A DNA stretch of 64,000 bases from Sorghum bicolor (GCF_000003195.3 NC_012873.2:46783650-46847649); one strand, 5' to 3'; positions 47,220 through 59,279 are shown, counted from the stretch's first letter. Notes: generated from the sequence alone by a model not told the origin. Numbers and translations: made by a program.

Positions 47220-48056
47220 CTAGAAACGCTGGGGTTGCTGGTTGCGGTTCCACTGACTAACTGGTCCCTGGAACCTCTGCTGATGGCCTTGCTGAGAACT
47301 GAAACGCTGATGGTTGTTGCTCCCAGAACCTTGTGCCAGCATCCTTCTCTTCTTATCCTGCCCCTTACGCATGTTGTCCAACACTATAGCCCGATTCACC
47401 AGAGCTTGAAAGGTAGGATAAGTGTTTCCTGCCAGCTGCAACCTGAGTTCATAGTACAAGCCTTTCAAGAACAAGCGCTGCTTATCAGCATCTTCTCTGA
47501 CATCGTTCGGAGCATAGCGAGCCAACTGTTCAAACGTGTCATGATATTCTACCACAGTCATGGAGCCCATCCGAAGAGATCTGAATTCTTCTTGCTTGAG
47601 CTCCATCATTCCTTCATTTATATGTCGAGCTCTGAAGTCTCTATAGAATTCCAGCCATGTGACAGGAGGAGCATTGTTGGGACGAGCAGCTTGATACGAC
47701 TCCCACCATGTCTGAGCTGCACCTTGAAGTTGTCCAGAAGCATACAACACTTTTTCCATATCATTGCACTGAGCTATGTTTAGTTGCCTCTCTACAGCAC
47801 GAAGCCAATCATCTGCCTCCATAGGATCAGTTGAGTGTGTAAACACCGAAGGTCTTCCCTTCATAAATTCACCACGCTTATCTCTCACATGGACAGGTGG
47901 TGGTGTTGGTGGAGGTTGCTGCTGTAAGTGCTGCATGAAGACGTGCATCATCTCATTTTGGGTTTGCATGAGTTCCTCCACAGTAATTGGGGCATTGCCA
48001 CCATTGCCATTGCCACGGCCTCTGCCTCTGCCTCTGCCTCTTCCCCTTGCTGCCAT
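47220..48056 (-). pseudogene. Gag capsid of element D
   Basis: The ATG at 48056 gives MAARGRGRGRGRGRG, an Arg-Gly repeat; an upstream ATG at 48080 is also in frame but leads only to eight residues, so 48056 is preferred. The capsid has FTHSTDPMEADDWLRAVER, QTWWESYQAARP and FRSLRMGSMTVVEYHDTF. A Gln/Asn-rich tail leads to the TAG at 47220-47222. The Arg-Gly stretch may bind RNA. Confidence 0.9.
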
Positions 48057-48975
48057 CTGTGTTCCAAGGTATATAAACATATCTTAGTAATGTCCAACAT
48101 GACAATTACAAGAGTTAACGGAATCTGAAATTTTCTGGGAAACACCCAACATCAGCAGATCAGAAAATCAGTCATATCTCAAGTTCCAGAATTCAAAAGG
48201 ATACATGAAGTACACCGTTGGAAAGACAAAGAAATCGTTTATAACTTTAATTTAGATCATATTACCAGATTCCAAAGTTAGGTTAATCAAAAACTGGGTA
48301 CAACCGAAACTGTTCTAGAATTCCAGACTGCGCAGAAACCTCAAATTTATACAGTCATAACTCACAGCTCATAATAGATAATATGGTCATTATTGCGGCA
48401 TTGGAAAGATATAAAAGTCTACTTGTTTCCAGAAAAATTTGATGAACATTGCACGAACAAAATTTGATTTATACCAGAATCATTGCAGACTGCTCCAGAA
48501 AACAGCAAAGGACAGAAACAGGATATGACCCCAAACCACTATTTATTCATGTTCTTACTTAAGGTTCTTAACTAGGGAACTTGTGGATATGCCCACAAGG
48601 TTCCAGCACTCATTACAAAAATCCAAATCAAGCATAAGCATAATTACAAACCAAACCAAGCATTAAAAGTTCACACTTCAAGCATTGACTCAACTTGCGG
48701 TACTAACGTTCTCATCCTATTAAGGGCAAAGATCCTAAGATTCTCTTTCAACTATGTAAGCAGGTGGTAAGAGAAGGTTCTAAAAGCATAACAAATCAAG
48801 GAGTGAAGATGAGAACAAGTACTTTTAAGATAAGCAACAAGGTGAAGATGAATAGCAATGAAAAGGATTTAGTATAGGAGAAAAGATCAAGGTTTATAGA
48901 ACAAGGGTTTTGTAGCAATTTCAAAACCTTAAGACGGCCAATTTCTAACTAGGCTTGCGTACGACAGTCAACAAA
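48057..48975 (-). other. Leader of element D between primer site and gag
   Basis: About 0.9 kb, AT-rich, no long frame; presumably the untranslated leader with the packaging signal. Confidence 0.7.
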
Positions 48976-48987
48976 GCTTTGATACCA
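48976..48987 (-). other. Primer binding site of element D, initiator tRNA-Met type
   Basis: Minus strand TGGTATCAAAGC, one change from the TGGTATCAGAGC of iMet-primed elements, three bases from the LTR. Confidence 0.85.
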
Positions 48988-48990
48988 ATT

Positions 48991-51795
48991 TGTCACACCC
49001 ATATTTTAAGAACAAAATAGGATGCATAAAAGACTCATATGTGCCCCAGAAATAGTCACACACATAAGTAGACAAATCTCAAATGTACCATTGCAGTGTT
49101 TATTACATAGCTGAACATAATATATCACATAGTCTCATACAAAGATGATATCATAAAGTAAACAACGCTCTCGATGGAAGCACCACACAGGGACAATATT
49201 GACTGGTTGACTCTAAGCCTAGTACTCATAACAGTAATCCTCATTCCATTCATCTTCATTATCATATCCTGAGGTGTTGGGAAATTGCAAGAGTGAGCAC
49301 ATATCGTACTCAACAAGTATAACCAGGGGTTCATGAGGCTCAAATAGCTGACACTGATTTGACTGCATTTAACTTTTAATAGTGGATAACATGTTTAATC
49401 ATTGGATAGCAAATATCAAGGTAGCATAAATAATCCCATAACCACATGATCAATGTATACAAGAATTAAGAATAACACACATAAACAACATAATAAACCA
49501 TCATTAATTATCATTATTCACGTTCATCAGTGTCCATCTATTCTGTCAGTTTTCTGGGCCGCCCGTATCCGTGGGCACGGCTAGTATACCAGATTTAACA
49601 CTCTGTAGAGGTTGTACATCTTTACCCATGAGTCATGATTTACCCTTTCGCCCGAGGTAGCTAGTTTCTTAACCCCCTTCCAAGGGAGGTCGGCAGGGAT
49701 CACTATGAAGTCTTTCAAAAGTTCGTCTAACATGTTAGGGCCGCAAGATTTCCTTTGCGTGCAGATATAGATACCCCCCTTCCAAATGGCACAGTGACGC
49801 GCAGCCTATACACATAAGGACAGGGGCTCGCACTATACCCAAAACGGTTCAGCCCCTCCGCCCTTTCGGGTAACCACTAACAAGCTAGAAAAGTTCTTCA
49901 TACTGAGCTAAAGCGAGAGCCATATAGCCCTCATGGTTGTATGAGTTGTCCCAGCTTTTGCCAAGGGATAAGTCCTTATGGAGGGTCAAGATCAATCCAG
50001 CAAAAGCCAGAGTTCTTTCCACCCTTTATATTCAAGTTGCTAGAAAGCTTATTTTATTGTTTATTGTATATTCAAATATTCATGTTACAAGATCATAGAT
50101 TATAATAATCAAGCACTAGCAAGAAATACCCAAATGCATATCCAAATAGGTAACAAGGAATTCAGGATAACAATCATCTATGATTTTGCTAAGGTCATCA
50201 AGGTGGACACATGCATATGATAAATGTTATATTAATTGTGTATAGGTAATAAGGATAATCCCAAGTTATACTTGCCTTGATCAAAGCTCTCCTGAGCCTG
50301 CTGGTCTTCAAAGGCTTGGTCTTGATCACCAACGTACGGCTCACCGTCTATTCCCAAACATCAATCAACAACACGCAATCCAATGTAGACAATCATACAC
50401 GAAGCAAACAAGCTATAATTAGAACATTACATCAAATAGTAGTAAAACAAATATAAAAGATTACCAAAATATTCTACGCAGCACTACGATCACAGAAACG
50501 TAAAGTTCACGAAAATCGGAATTAAAACGGTGAAGTTATGAATTTTCTAAGATTTCCTATAGAGAAATAATTAATTAAATGCTACTGCAGAATTAAAAAG
50601 TTTCAAAACAGTAAACTAATACATCTAACATGTAGAGCTCGCGAATACGAATCTAATGAAATTTGAATGGACAAAAACGGAGTTAAAATGAGCATTTTAT
50701 GAGCAAAACAATTTCAATCTCAAACTTATAAATAGCAGAAAGCGTATTTTCCATTAACCGGCCAGGAATACGCCTTTGGCTTCGGAAAGCGTATTTTACT
50801 CAGCGCGCTTAGGGACTGCGGGTTAAATAGCGGAATCTCCAGGGGCTCTTTAGCAAATCTCGCAGCGAAAAGGTATCTTCTAATCTCGGCCACCGATTCC
50901 CGATCCAACGGCTTGGATTAGATCTGGGGAAAGGAGGGAGGTCCCTCAGCCGGCCGGCCACCGAAACAGGGCTTCCGCGGTGGCGCCATAGAAGCACCTT
51001 GCCGGAGCTTGTGGTCCACACGATTCCGGGCACTAGAAAAAGAATAGGATGCACCGCGCGGAGGAGAAACTTACTACGAGCTCACCTAGACACTTTGCAA
51101 GGACCGAGGGGGAGTGAGGAGCTCGCGACGCGCGGCAGCCCGCTCCCTTTTCGGTGAGCTTCAACCGATCGCAGCTAGGGCTCGGTTTTCTTGGTTTTCG
51201 CGACGCTGGTGGAAAGAAACAAGATGCGGGGCTAGATTGGCGGCTTTTATAGGGATTGGCACACGGGATAGGAAGGTGAGCACGGGGTTTTCGGGATCCG
51301 GCTCGGAGTTATGGGAAAGAACCCGCCCTGGATACGGCGAGGAAGAAGGCACTGCGCGCGGGGTCGGGATGTCAGCGGGGAATGGAGCGGGCCCGGCTGT
51401 CAGCCAACAGAAGGAGGAGGAGATGCGGCGCACGCGGGGGCGAGCTGGGCCGCTCGCTGGGCCGAGTGAAGGGGGAGAGGCAAGCAGGCCAGGGAGGGGA
51501 ATGGGCCTCGGCCAGACCCAGGGGTTGTTTCCTTCTTTTTTTTCTTTTCTTTTCTATTTTCTTTTTCCAAAACATTTTCCAAATAGAACTCTTGAAAGCA
51601 ATTAAATTCTAATCAAAAGTCTCCCAGCACGAAATAAAATATGCTCCAGCATGAAATGCAAAATCACGTTTCTAAACTTATGATGGATTTTAATTTTTAC
51701 CAAATTATTTATTTGCTAGATTCAAATGCTCACAAAAATACTTAAATAAAGCCAATTAAATCCTATTAATTCAAAAGCAAAATTTGGGTGTTACA
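48991..51795 (-). repeat. 5' LTR of element D, full length
   Basis: 2805 bases. Contains the 836-base segment absent from the 3' LTR. The stretch 50930-51370 is GC-rich and purine-rich. Confidence 0.92.
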
Positions 51796-52206
51796 TTTGC
51801 CTCGAGCTCGCTAAGCTGCTCGAGGTCACGATGATGCTCTCGTGATGGCCTGTGGAGAGCGCTTCCCGTGGCGGGGTAGTGCCCCTGGGCTCCGCCGGCC
51901 CGGTACCCGCTCCGTCTACTGGGGGACCGGGGCAGCCTCGAGGTTGAAGCACTCCCACAAGGGATCATAGTCACCCCCATTAGAGTCGAAATAACCGAAG
52001 CAATAGTCGCTTACCTCAAGGAACCGAAGGAGAGTCTCTTGGTTGCCGAGCCCAGAGAAGTCTATGCCAGCCCACGCGTCATCATCCGAGGAGATCTCCT
52101 CGGGATATGGAGACGCTGATGGGGTGGCAATAAGGTCGAGTGTAGACCTTAGGTTGTGATCTGAGAGGTCTACGTAAGCACTTAGAGAAGTGCTCGCAGA
52201 TGAAGC
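51796..52206 (-). pseudogene. Gag N-terminal fragment of element E between D and the CACTA element
   Basis: Frame 51916-52206 has SDDDAWAGIDFSGLGNQETL and DYCFGYFDSNG, a characteristic stretch of Tat gag N-termini. Bounded by TTTGC and by AGC, the target duplications of D and CACTA. Confidence 0.85.
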
Positions 52207-52236
52207 CACTACAAAAAATCTAGGCTTGTATGACAA
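52207..52236 (+). repeat. Left terminal inverted repeat of the CACTA element
   Basis: CACTACAAAAAATCTAGGCT and following bases to TATGACAA; preceded by AGC. Confidence 0.9.
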
Positions 52237-53102
52237 CCACAAACTGTCATGCAATGTACAGAAAGTGTCATATAACGTGAGTTATGACGAAAATCTTACG
52301 TCACGCCGGTCATCATATATTGGGCGACATAAAATGTACCTCGTGACGATTTTTTTGTCAATTGTCACATAATATCTAGACCTTTTGTGACGCTCTTGAA
52401 AAGTCATCACATATTGTCATTTTTTATGACGCCATAATTGTCATATATTACACAGTCAACGCGTCACATTATGTACATGTTGTCACAGATGGTACGTTGG
52501 AGGGCTTCCTTGGTGGAGCTTTTGTGACGCTGCTGGACCTCTCAGGGTCGTCATGTATAGTTGTGACGCATTTGGTGACACGTACATTTTGTCTTGTTTA
52601 GCATGGTTGTTAGGCACTTTTTGAGACAGATATCAGGGGTGACAGATTATATTTTCATTCATGACGAGCTTGACGCCTATTCAGTGACGACAGAGCTATC
52701 TTGCATCACATTTCAGAACGTCATGATACACATATATATTATCCACAGAAGCTGCCAGCCAAGAACATCATAATACACAGATATCATCATAATACACAGA
52801 TATCATCCACAGGAGACAATCCAGTGAAGCCATCATCCACATGATAAAACTCATACACAATTCACAAGAGCCATCATGCTTAGACATAAGTACCAGGTTC
52901 CAACCACATAGTTCCAGCACACTTGTCTGACCACATAGTTCTACTAATGCAACAAATAGTTCCAGCTTCTACCACATAGTTCTAACATACAGGGCACATA
53001 GTTCTTACAAAGTTCCAACTTCCAACCACAAGGTAAGTTCCAACAAAGGAAGCAAAAGCTTAGGTAAAGGCCTCACCCTTAGAAAGTGCATTCATATATA
53101 CC

Positions 53103-53720
53103 TCAATCCTTCTGAAGTTTTAGCACAGCTCGCAGCAGTGCATTATTCTCTTCAAACTTACTATGCATCCCCTTCATCTCTTCTTGTGTCTGGCGCAACA
53201 AGTTTTGATTCTCTAAAAGAGACTACTGTTGTGCTCAAAGCTGTTCTTGCAACTCTTCCTGCTTCCTAGCAACTTTGTCTCTTTCAGCTTGCAGCCTTGC
53301 CTCAAATTTAGCCTGCAGGCATGCTTCTACTGCTGCTGTCGTGGACCTGGCAGTCTTCACTGTTTTGTTGACACCAAGATTTGGAAGGAAGGTTGAGGAA
53401 CAGCTGATGTGGCTTAGACTCTCAGCAACAATCTTTGAGGGGGACCTCTGTTCTTCTCCTTCATCTGGTTCTCTCTCCTTCTCTGCCACCATATGTTCCT
53501 ACATAGAATGACTCCACTTCATTAGAAGGTCATCCAATAGTGGTCAAGAAGGCTTGAATTTGAGTATAGTACATGTATGCAATGATTATATAACTTACAT
53601 AAATCTCATTTGCAAGCGGAGTGCGCCCACTTTGTGGACTATTCATACATTCCCCAAAGAATTCAATAGGATCTGACTCTATATTGTTGTACTTCAGCCT
53701 CTACAGTATGTACAAAAAGA
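53103..53720 (-). pseudogene. Ptta/En/Spm-type plant transposase fragment in the CACTA element
   Basis: Two exon-like pieces. The first (right) contains IESDPIEFFGECMNSPQSGR and a GT donor near 53600; the second (53235-53507, Met at 53492) reads KEREPDEGEEQRSPSKIVA and a Gln/Glu-rich coiled coil FEARLQAERDKVARKQEEL. Two stops at 53222-53234 precede a conserved tail QTQEEMKGMHSKFEENNALL. It resembles the C-terminus of the second CACTA protein. Its function in transposition is not established here. Confidence 0.7.
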
Positions 53721-53924
53721 TTCAAAATGACATCCTTCAAGGTAAAGTGAGGTGTGGACAAACTTGGGTTAATTTGTACATGTCAACAACAAGCCCCCAA
53801 AATAAGTATGCATTGTTTCATGACAAATCCATACTTCAGAGACTATTACCGTGACACTAACACATGCATGGTGCAAGTAGCAAGCTCCAACTCAGAATGC
53901 AATGATCAAACAACAGCAGGCTCA

Positions 53925-54165
53925 TTTTTGTCCATGTAGTTAGCAATTAGTAGCCATGCAGCCAAGTAGCAATCCACCAGCAGCCATATTGGCAATCAGC
54001 AGCAAGCAGCAACAGCAATCACCAAACAGACATGCAGCAGCAGCCATCACCAAGCAGCAGCAGCCAACCACCACCAGCAAGCAGCCAAGCAGTAGTAGCA
54101 CTTGGCAATCAGTAAGCAGCAAGTAGCCAAGCAGCAGCAGCACTTGGCAATCAACAAGTATTTGT
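53925..54165 (+). repeat. AGCAGC/CAAGCAGC-rich tract
   Basis: Irregular CAGCAGCAG-AAGCAGC repeat over 240 bases, in no supported coding frame. Confidence 0.75.
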
Positions 54166-54199
54166 GTGACAATAAGCTGATAAGCTTCATCCTTTACTG

Positions 54200-55166
54200 C
54201 AGCATGTATAGGGAAGAGTTAGAACAACAAGGGGTCAACAATATTGACCAAATGATGCCAACACACTTTGCTACATGGTTTGAGAATCATGTGTGTGCAA
54301 CTTCAACAACATGACTAGATAATTTGTGACTCAATATTTTGTCAAACTCACTAACTCTCTTCCTTTCCAAACTGCAGATTACCAAATTGAAATGTCATGG
54401 CTCAACATATGTTGATGAAGACCTATACTCACTTGCATGTCGGTCAATTAGGCGTGTGCGCTCATACACAGCCTGTATAATCAATGGAGTAAGGTACCAC
54501 ACTGTGGCTCGTGAGGTAGATAGAAAGACACAAAACTCCACCATCAAAACTGCAAGTACTCACAATGAGGATACTATTGACTTCTATGGGACAATCACAA
54601 ACATTATTGAGCTGAGTTATGCAAAGAACAGCAAAGGAGATAGAACTGTTGTCTTACTGAGGTCTGAATGGTACAATCTTGAGAGAAGGACATATGAGAT
54701 GAAAGATGATGGTTACTTCAAGAGCATTAACATCCAAGGCCGATGGTATAAAAATGATCCTTTCATTCTAGCCACGGAAGCTTCACAAGTCTTTTTCTTG
54801 GAAGATACAAAGTTAGGACCGTCTTGGCGAGTGGTACAATAATTTGGCCATCGGCATATATTTGACATTGAAGAGTCAGACACAAACCAACCAATCCATG
54901 AACAAGTACAGATGAGATGTCAGGAGGCATACCAAGAGGAGAGTACTTCGACTAGAGATGGTACTGTGGGTGACATTGATCCTGATATGGATTTCATGCA
55001 CATAGAGAATGAACCGGGTAGCCCTATCATTAGAGACCTTGTCGAGAACATGTGTCGACATTAGCATACAGTTCAAGGTGATGAAATAGATAGCCAATAC
55101 GAAGATGAAGATGATACCTTCCTTGAGTACCATAGTCAAGATGAAGATGACAGTGATGATGACTAA
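54200..55166 (+). pseudogene. C-terminal fragment of TNP2-like CACTA transposase (DUF4216 type)
   Basis: Exon piece 54202-54290 (MYREELEQQGVNNIDQMMPT, HFATWFENHV), an intron about 54291-54377 with GT..AG ends, then ITKLKCHGSTYVDEDLYSLA, INGVRYHTVAREVDRKTQNS and DFYGTITNIIELSY, characteristic of DUF4216. A stop at about 54840 is followed by a recognisable acidic tail ending DEDDSDDD at 55166. The TNP2 catalytic part is absent upstream. The strand is opposite to the fragment at 53103-53720. Confidence 0.78.
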
Positions 55167-55704
55167 TCTTTGCATTTCTGGAGCTATTTGTGAACCATGA
55201 AATTGTATTAGTTAATCTGTTGTATTTGAATTATGCTACTACATTTGTATTTGAATTATGAAATTGGAAGACCTTATCTACAGTGATTCTATTTTTAGTG
55301 TATACTTGATGTTTGATGCAAGTTACAGTGTATCTGCAATGATTCTATGTTCTCAATGTCATGTAATGCCCAAACTCTATCATAGAATGTACACTATTTG
55401 TCACAGAATGTGTTGTGTTCAATTAACATACATTCTGCCAAAATTTGTGACCACTTTCGTGTCATGGAAAGTACAAAATTTGTCATAATATGTAACTGCT
55501 ACAAGTCACATTAGAGCAAGGCCCAAATTACATCAGAACAGGTTCAATAACACAACAGATGCCCAAGAGCACAAAGGCCTTTAATAATTCATAGCAAGTG
55601 CATATACATCCACCACAACAGGTTCAATACAACATTTTCTTCAACACTACATGTTCTTCAACACTACAGCTTAACCACAAAGGCCCATACTTCAGTAGCA
55701 TTGC

Positions 55705-56385
55705 CTACTTCCACATAAAAGCTACAACCATGAAGATGGCCAAAAATAGGAACATTGTTACATTCACACATCCACACACACACACACAAATGAAGCTTCC
55801 AATGCCTTCCCTATTCTTGCCAACCATTTCCTTGACCTTGTTCAAATTTTGCTCTAATCTATCAATTTTTCCCACCAGCTCAGGAACTTGAGTTGTCGAA
55901 GCTGTTGCAATGGTCGACCCAGCTGGAAGTAGATGACCATTATCTTGAAGGTACACCACATATTCTTCCTCAAACCAATAGCTTCTACATCTCCCCTGGA
56001 TCCAAATGAAAACAACATGCAATGAAATTTAACAAAATATAAATGAACTTTGGGCAAATTGAACCACTGCACTAACATTTGAAAAGTTCTTCCTGGGACA
56101 CTTGAAATATCTCTTTCCATTGTTATATTGAGATTGTGTCGTAGTGGCAGCAAACACCCTGACGTCCCTGCAATTCGGGCAAATTATCAATGGCAACCCG
56201 GTCACATTATCGATCGGCGCCTCGAGATCGGCAACAGTGACTAGAGGTGTTGTATCTTCAACAACAGCAAGGGGTCCGGGTTGCTGGGCAACCCTAGCTG
56301 CACTTGATTGCCGAGTGAGAGCAGGAGATGAAGACACCTGCGACATGTGACCTGATTGAGAGACATTAGATGAGCCCTGATTCAA
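55705..56385 (-). CDS. GRF-type zinc-finger protein with C-terminal membrane segment, two exons seen, inside the CACTA element
   Basis: Exon 56077-56385, intron 55996-56076 (GT..AG, 81 bases, phase 0), exon 55705-55995: about 199 residues with no stop. The finger reads ICPNCRDVRVFAATTTQS, NNGKRYFKCPRKNF and, across the splice, GRCRSYWFEEEY, giving the four Cys of GRF zinc fingers. A coiled coil (LVGKIDRLEQNLNKVKEM) and a hydrophobic segment MFLFLAIFMVVAFMWK at the C-terminus follow. The first codon here is TTG preceded by AG, so an upstream exon probably supplies the start. The plant GRF family is known as nucleic-acid binding; the role here is unknown. Ser-rich N-terminus. Confidence 0.65.
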
Positions 56386-57411
56386 TATAAAACTATCAAT
56401 ATCAAACAGATTGCTACTTCATTTGCAAAGCAACAACCTATATATAGTCTGGCTAACATGACAAGAACAAAAATAATAGCACAATATAGAGTTCAAACGC
56501 ACACAACTGAACTGGAAACAACTAAAGAACTGTCTTCTAGGTTCTTCACCAATTCACTGCATGATTTATTCATCCAAAAATGACAGACCATGAGAAAGCA
56601 CTGCAAAATTTCTACCCAATGAGAAGAGCTTGTCCCAACGTATTCCAGAAGATGAACCAAAATTAATCAATGCACGCCACTGATGAGAACTTGCTGGTGG
56701 CGTTGCAGTGGCTGGAGCGCTCTAGCTCACCCCGCGCTAGCAGTGAGGCAACGTGCTGCTGCGGCTACAATGGCCCTTGTCAAATGAGGAGGGGATGACG
56801 GTGCCGATGCGGATGTTGCAGTCAAATGGAGGGGATGGCACCGGCTCAGGGCTTGCGAACCTGCGGAGGAGGACACTGCTGCTGGTGTTGCAGTCGCAGG
56901 AGATGTGCGCCCACCGGTCGCCCTGCCGAAACTTGCTGCCACCATCGATCTCCGCACCGTCGGTTGGGGGAGAGGGGGAGCTGCCTCCTCCCAGCCCGCT
57001 CGATGCGTGCCATGCCCGCTGCCCCAGACGCCACCACCCGCTGCCCTAAGGACGCCCGCCGCTCGCCGCCTCTGCTCTTCCTAAGTCCGGCCTCCGCGTC
57101 GCCTGAGATGAGATTTCAATTTGGTCAACTCATGTTGGCCTCAGGTCCACCTACAGAGGTATACTACCGTTGAAGACTGAACATGACACAATGAAACAGT
57201 CAAAAAAGGTACGTACTGGTATCACAAAAAATCAACCGACAACAGGCTCCGGTGCCACACAATTTGTGACGATATTTGTCAACTTTATGTGACACAAACT
57301 AAGATAGTGCCATAAATCCTTATGGGGCTCATTACTTTATGACGACACAAAACTTTTCATCACGATATGTGACATTATGTGACACATACAGAGCCCGTCA
57401 TGAAGGATTTT
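56386..57411. other. Right inner part of the CACTA element with a GC-rich island
   Basis: 56700-57110 is strongly GC-rich against AT-rich surroundings and open on the plus strand (56753-57049); I do not recognise a protein. It may be an upstream exon of the GRF gene or a captured host fragment. The rest is subterminal repeat sequence. Confidence 0.5.
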
Positions 57412-57439
57412 GTCATAAAAGGAAAGATTTCTTGTAGTG
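57412..57439 (-). repeat. Right terminal inverted repeat of the CACTA element
   Basis: Ends TTTCTTGTAGTG, followed by AGC. Confidence 0.9.
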
Positions 57440-57504
57440 AGCATAGGCTGCGGCCGCATTCTTCAGCCCATATGGGAGCATGAAGGGAGCGGTCGCAGGC
57501 TTCT
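57440..57504 (-). pseudogene. 65-bp piece of element E gag
   Basis: Lies between the CACTA element and the solo C LTR; its GC-rich composition and position agree with the E leader/gag region on either side. Too short to identify on its own. Confidence 0.6.
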
Positions 57505-58735
57505 TGTTGACGGTCCTTAATGCTCACATTTAACCGTCAACTAATCATGGAAAAGGACCTATATGCAACCAACATTCAAAATTAGAGTTTTATCTGACAG
57601 AATTCCACGAGTTTTAGTGTTTGTCTATTTCTGCAGGGGGGTATCAGGAAATATGGAGGAAAGGTCCACACGTCGGGTTTACATAGAGATATTACCGCAA
57701 TTATCCAACATCTAGAAGAGTCCAGAAGCCACGGGAACGAGCGGGAGGCCGAGCGGGCCCGGGGGCTGGGCGCCCGCCCTCCAGCCTTGGGCGCCCGCCC
57801 AAGGCTCTCAGCCAATTAGGCTCCGTCTCACGGATAATGCTCCACCGACCTAAAGGATTAAGGAAAACCGTACGATTAATGTCAGTTTGATCCGACGGCC
57901 CATATTCATTTGGAGGGGCTATATAAGCAGGCCCCCTGGCCCTTGGAGGGATATCTCTTCTACAGAATCAAAGCTAGGGTTTCAATTATTCATCCAAGTA
58001 GAGAGGATCCCTCTAGTTCATCTAGTTCTAGTTCTAGTTCATCTAGTTATAGTTCTAGTTAGTTCTAGTTGTAATCTAGAAAATAGGGAGAGAGAAGAGG
58101 AGAGCGGAGGAGGAGCCGGATCTGTCGGATCTTCCTCAACATTGTACTTTTGTAGCAACTGGTTCGTTCTTCATCGTTCTCCAAGTTCTTTAATTCATAA
58201 TTCTTGAGTTCTTTAATTACTTTTATTTACATTCAAATTATTTATTGGATTCCCGCTTGCATCAAATGCTCTAGTCTTTGCAACGCTAGAGTAGTAATTA
58301 ATAGATTAGACGTGGTGTTTAGTCTTGCAATTACATGGAATTGCACCCAATCCTGCGGATTGTTGTGGTAGCCCTAGGGTAGTGACAACCCTAACGGTCG
58401 ACGTATTCCACCTCATTCGGATCGGTGTTTGTAAGACCGTAGTCAGAGCTTCCTAGCCCCCTTCTGATCTCTTTCTGTGGTTAGTGTTCTGATGTCCCGA
58501 AATAAATAATCTTTGAAGTAATTCTTGATTCTTAGATCAACTAGAGAACTCTCAGGAAACTTCCTCTCTTCCCACCAAAAAAAATTATATAGTTATCCTT
58601 GGGCGATCTTGAATCTTAATTAGTACACTCACGTTCCCTATGGAAAATCGATACTCTGGAATACTCCCGGGTGAAAGCTACATCGGTATCCGTGCGCTTG
58701 CGGATTTTTCTATTTTGCGTTTAAAATACCCAACA
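57505..58735 (+). mobile_element. Solo LTR of the C family
   Basis: 1231 bases, TGTTGACGGTCC to AATACCCAACA, aligned with the reverse of 30535-31794. Flanks are CTTCT (57500-57504) and CTCCT (58736-58740), a target duplication with one change. TATA at about 57918-57926, AACTAG tract at 58010-58075, two GGGCGCCCGCCC boxes at 57767-57800. Confidence 0.88.
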
Positions 58736-59279
58736 CTCCTCCGCCGCTAAATCGGGCTCTGGAGGAGGTGATGGTGGTGCGCGTCATGATGTCGACGCTC
58801 CCGGCGTCTCCTTCCCAGCAGACAGTGAAACGGGCATTCCGGCCACCGGCTGTGGCGGAGCGGGAAGTCGTGTTGGCACCCCTATTGGGCCTAGGAGCAG
58901 AGTGCATGGCCTCGCGAGGCTTTCCTCTAGCCCGTCGTGGGCTAGAGGCGTGGGCCACCTGATAGGGGATATGCGCGAGAAAAGTCTAGGTTCTCCCGTC
59001 CCCAGTGGTGGGGTTAGGGTTCCTAGACCTCTGCCTCCCTCATTGGGCGTTTCCAGCTTGATGTCCCGAGCATCTCCCATGCACTAGCTAGGGCGGGAGA
59101 GGCTTAGGCTTAGGCTGGGGCTCGGAGTCATCACGTGGCGGGAGGAGGACCATGTCATACCATAAGCCGAGCGACATGAACTCCAGGCTCCCAAACCTCA
59201 TGACCGTACCGAGGCGAAGCGGGCGAAAACCGTCCACCATCTAGGCTTTCCTGGAGGAAATGGTGTCACATGCAGAAAG
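58736..59279 (-). pseudogene. Leader and gag N-terminus of element E
   Basis: The minus-strand frame 58784-59080 reads LGTLTPPLGTGEPRLFSRI and RWPTPLAHDGLEESLARPC, a Tat leader/gag segment. It ends in a stop near 58784, and further broken frames follow to 58736. The primer site lies 200 bases upstream. Confidence 0.7.

Larger units (their letters stand above)
41617..51795 (-). mobile_element. Chromovirus (Tekay/Del-like) retrotransposon D
   Basis: Complete, 10.2 kb, with TTTGC target duplication at 41612-41616 and 51796-51800. LTRs 41617-43584 and 48991-51795, tRNA-iMet type primer site, gag 47220-48056, zinc knuckle and protease, RT, RNase H, integrase and a C-terminal chromodomain. gag-pol is one frame broken by four stops and no frameshift that I can see. 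Inserted in gag of E. Confidence 0.95.
52207..57439. mobile_element. CACTA (En/Spm) DNA transposon, internally deleted
   Basis: Begins CACTACAAAAAATCT and ends AGATTTCTTGTAGTG, inverted repeats matching at 25 of 30 bases, flanked by AGC on both sides (52204-52206 and 57440-57442). Subterminal TGTCA/TGTGACG motifs are dense in the first and last 250 bases. Only remnants of a transposase C-terminus (54200-55166), a Ptta/En/Spm-type protein (53103-53720) and a GRF zinc-finger gene (55705-56385) remain; no catalytic TNP2 domain is seen, so it needs help to move. Confidence 0.92.

Noticed and set aside
47928..48145. Frames over the GCCTCTGCC repeat
   Set aside because: Shadows of the Arg-Gly repeat at the gag N-terminus of D.
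53940..54143. Minus-strand Leu/Cys-rich frame over the AGCAGC tract
   Set aside because: Low-complexity repeat read in reverse; no domain and no splice context.
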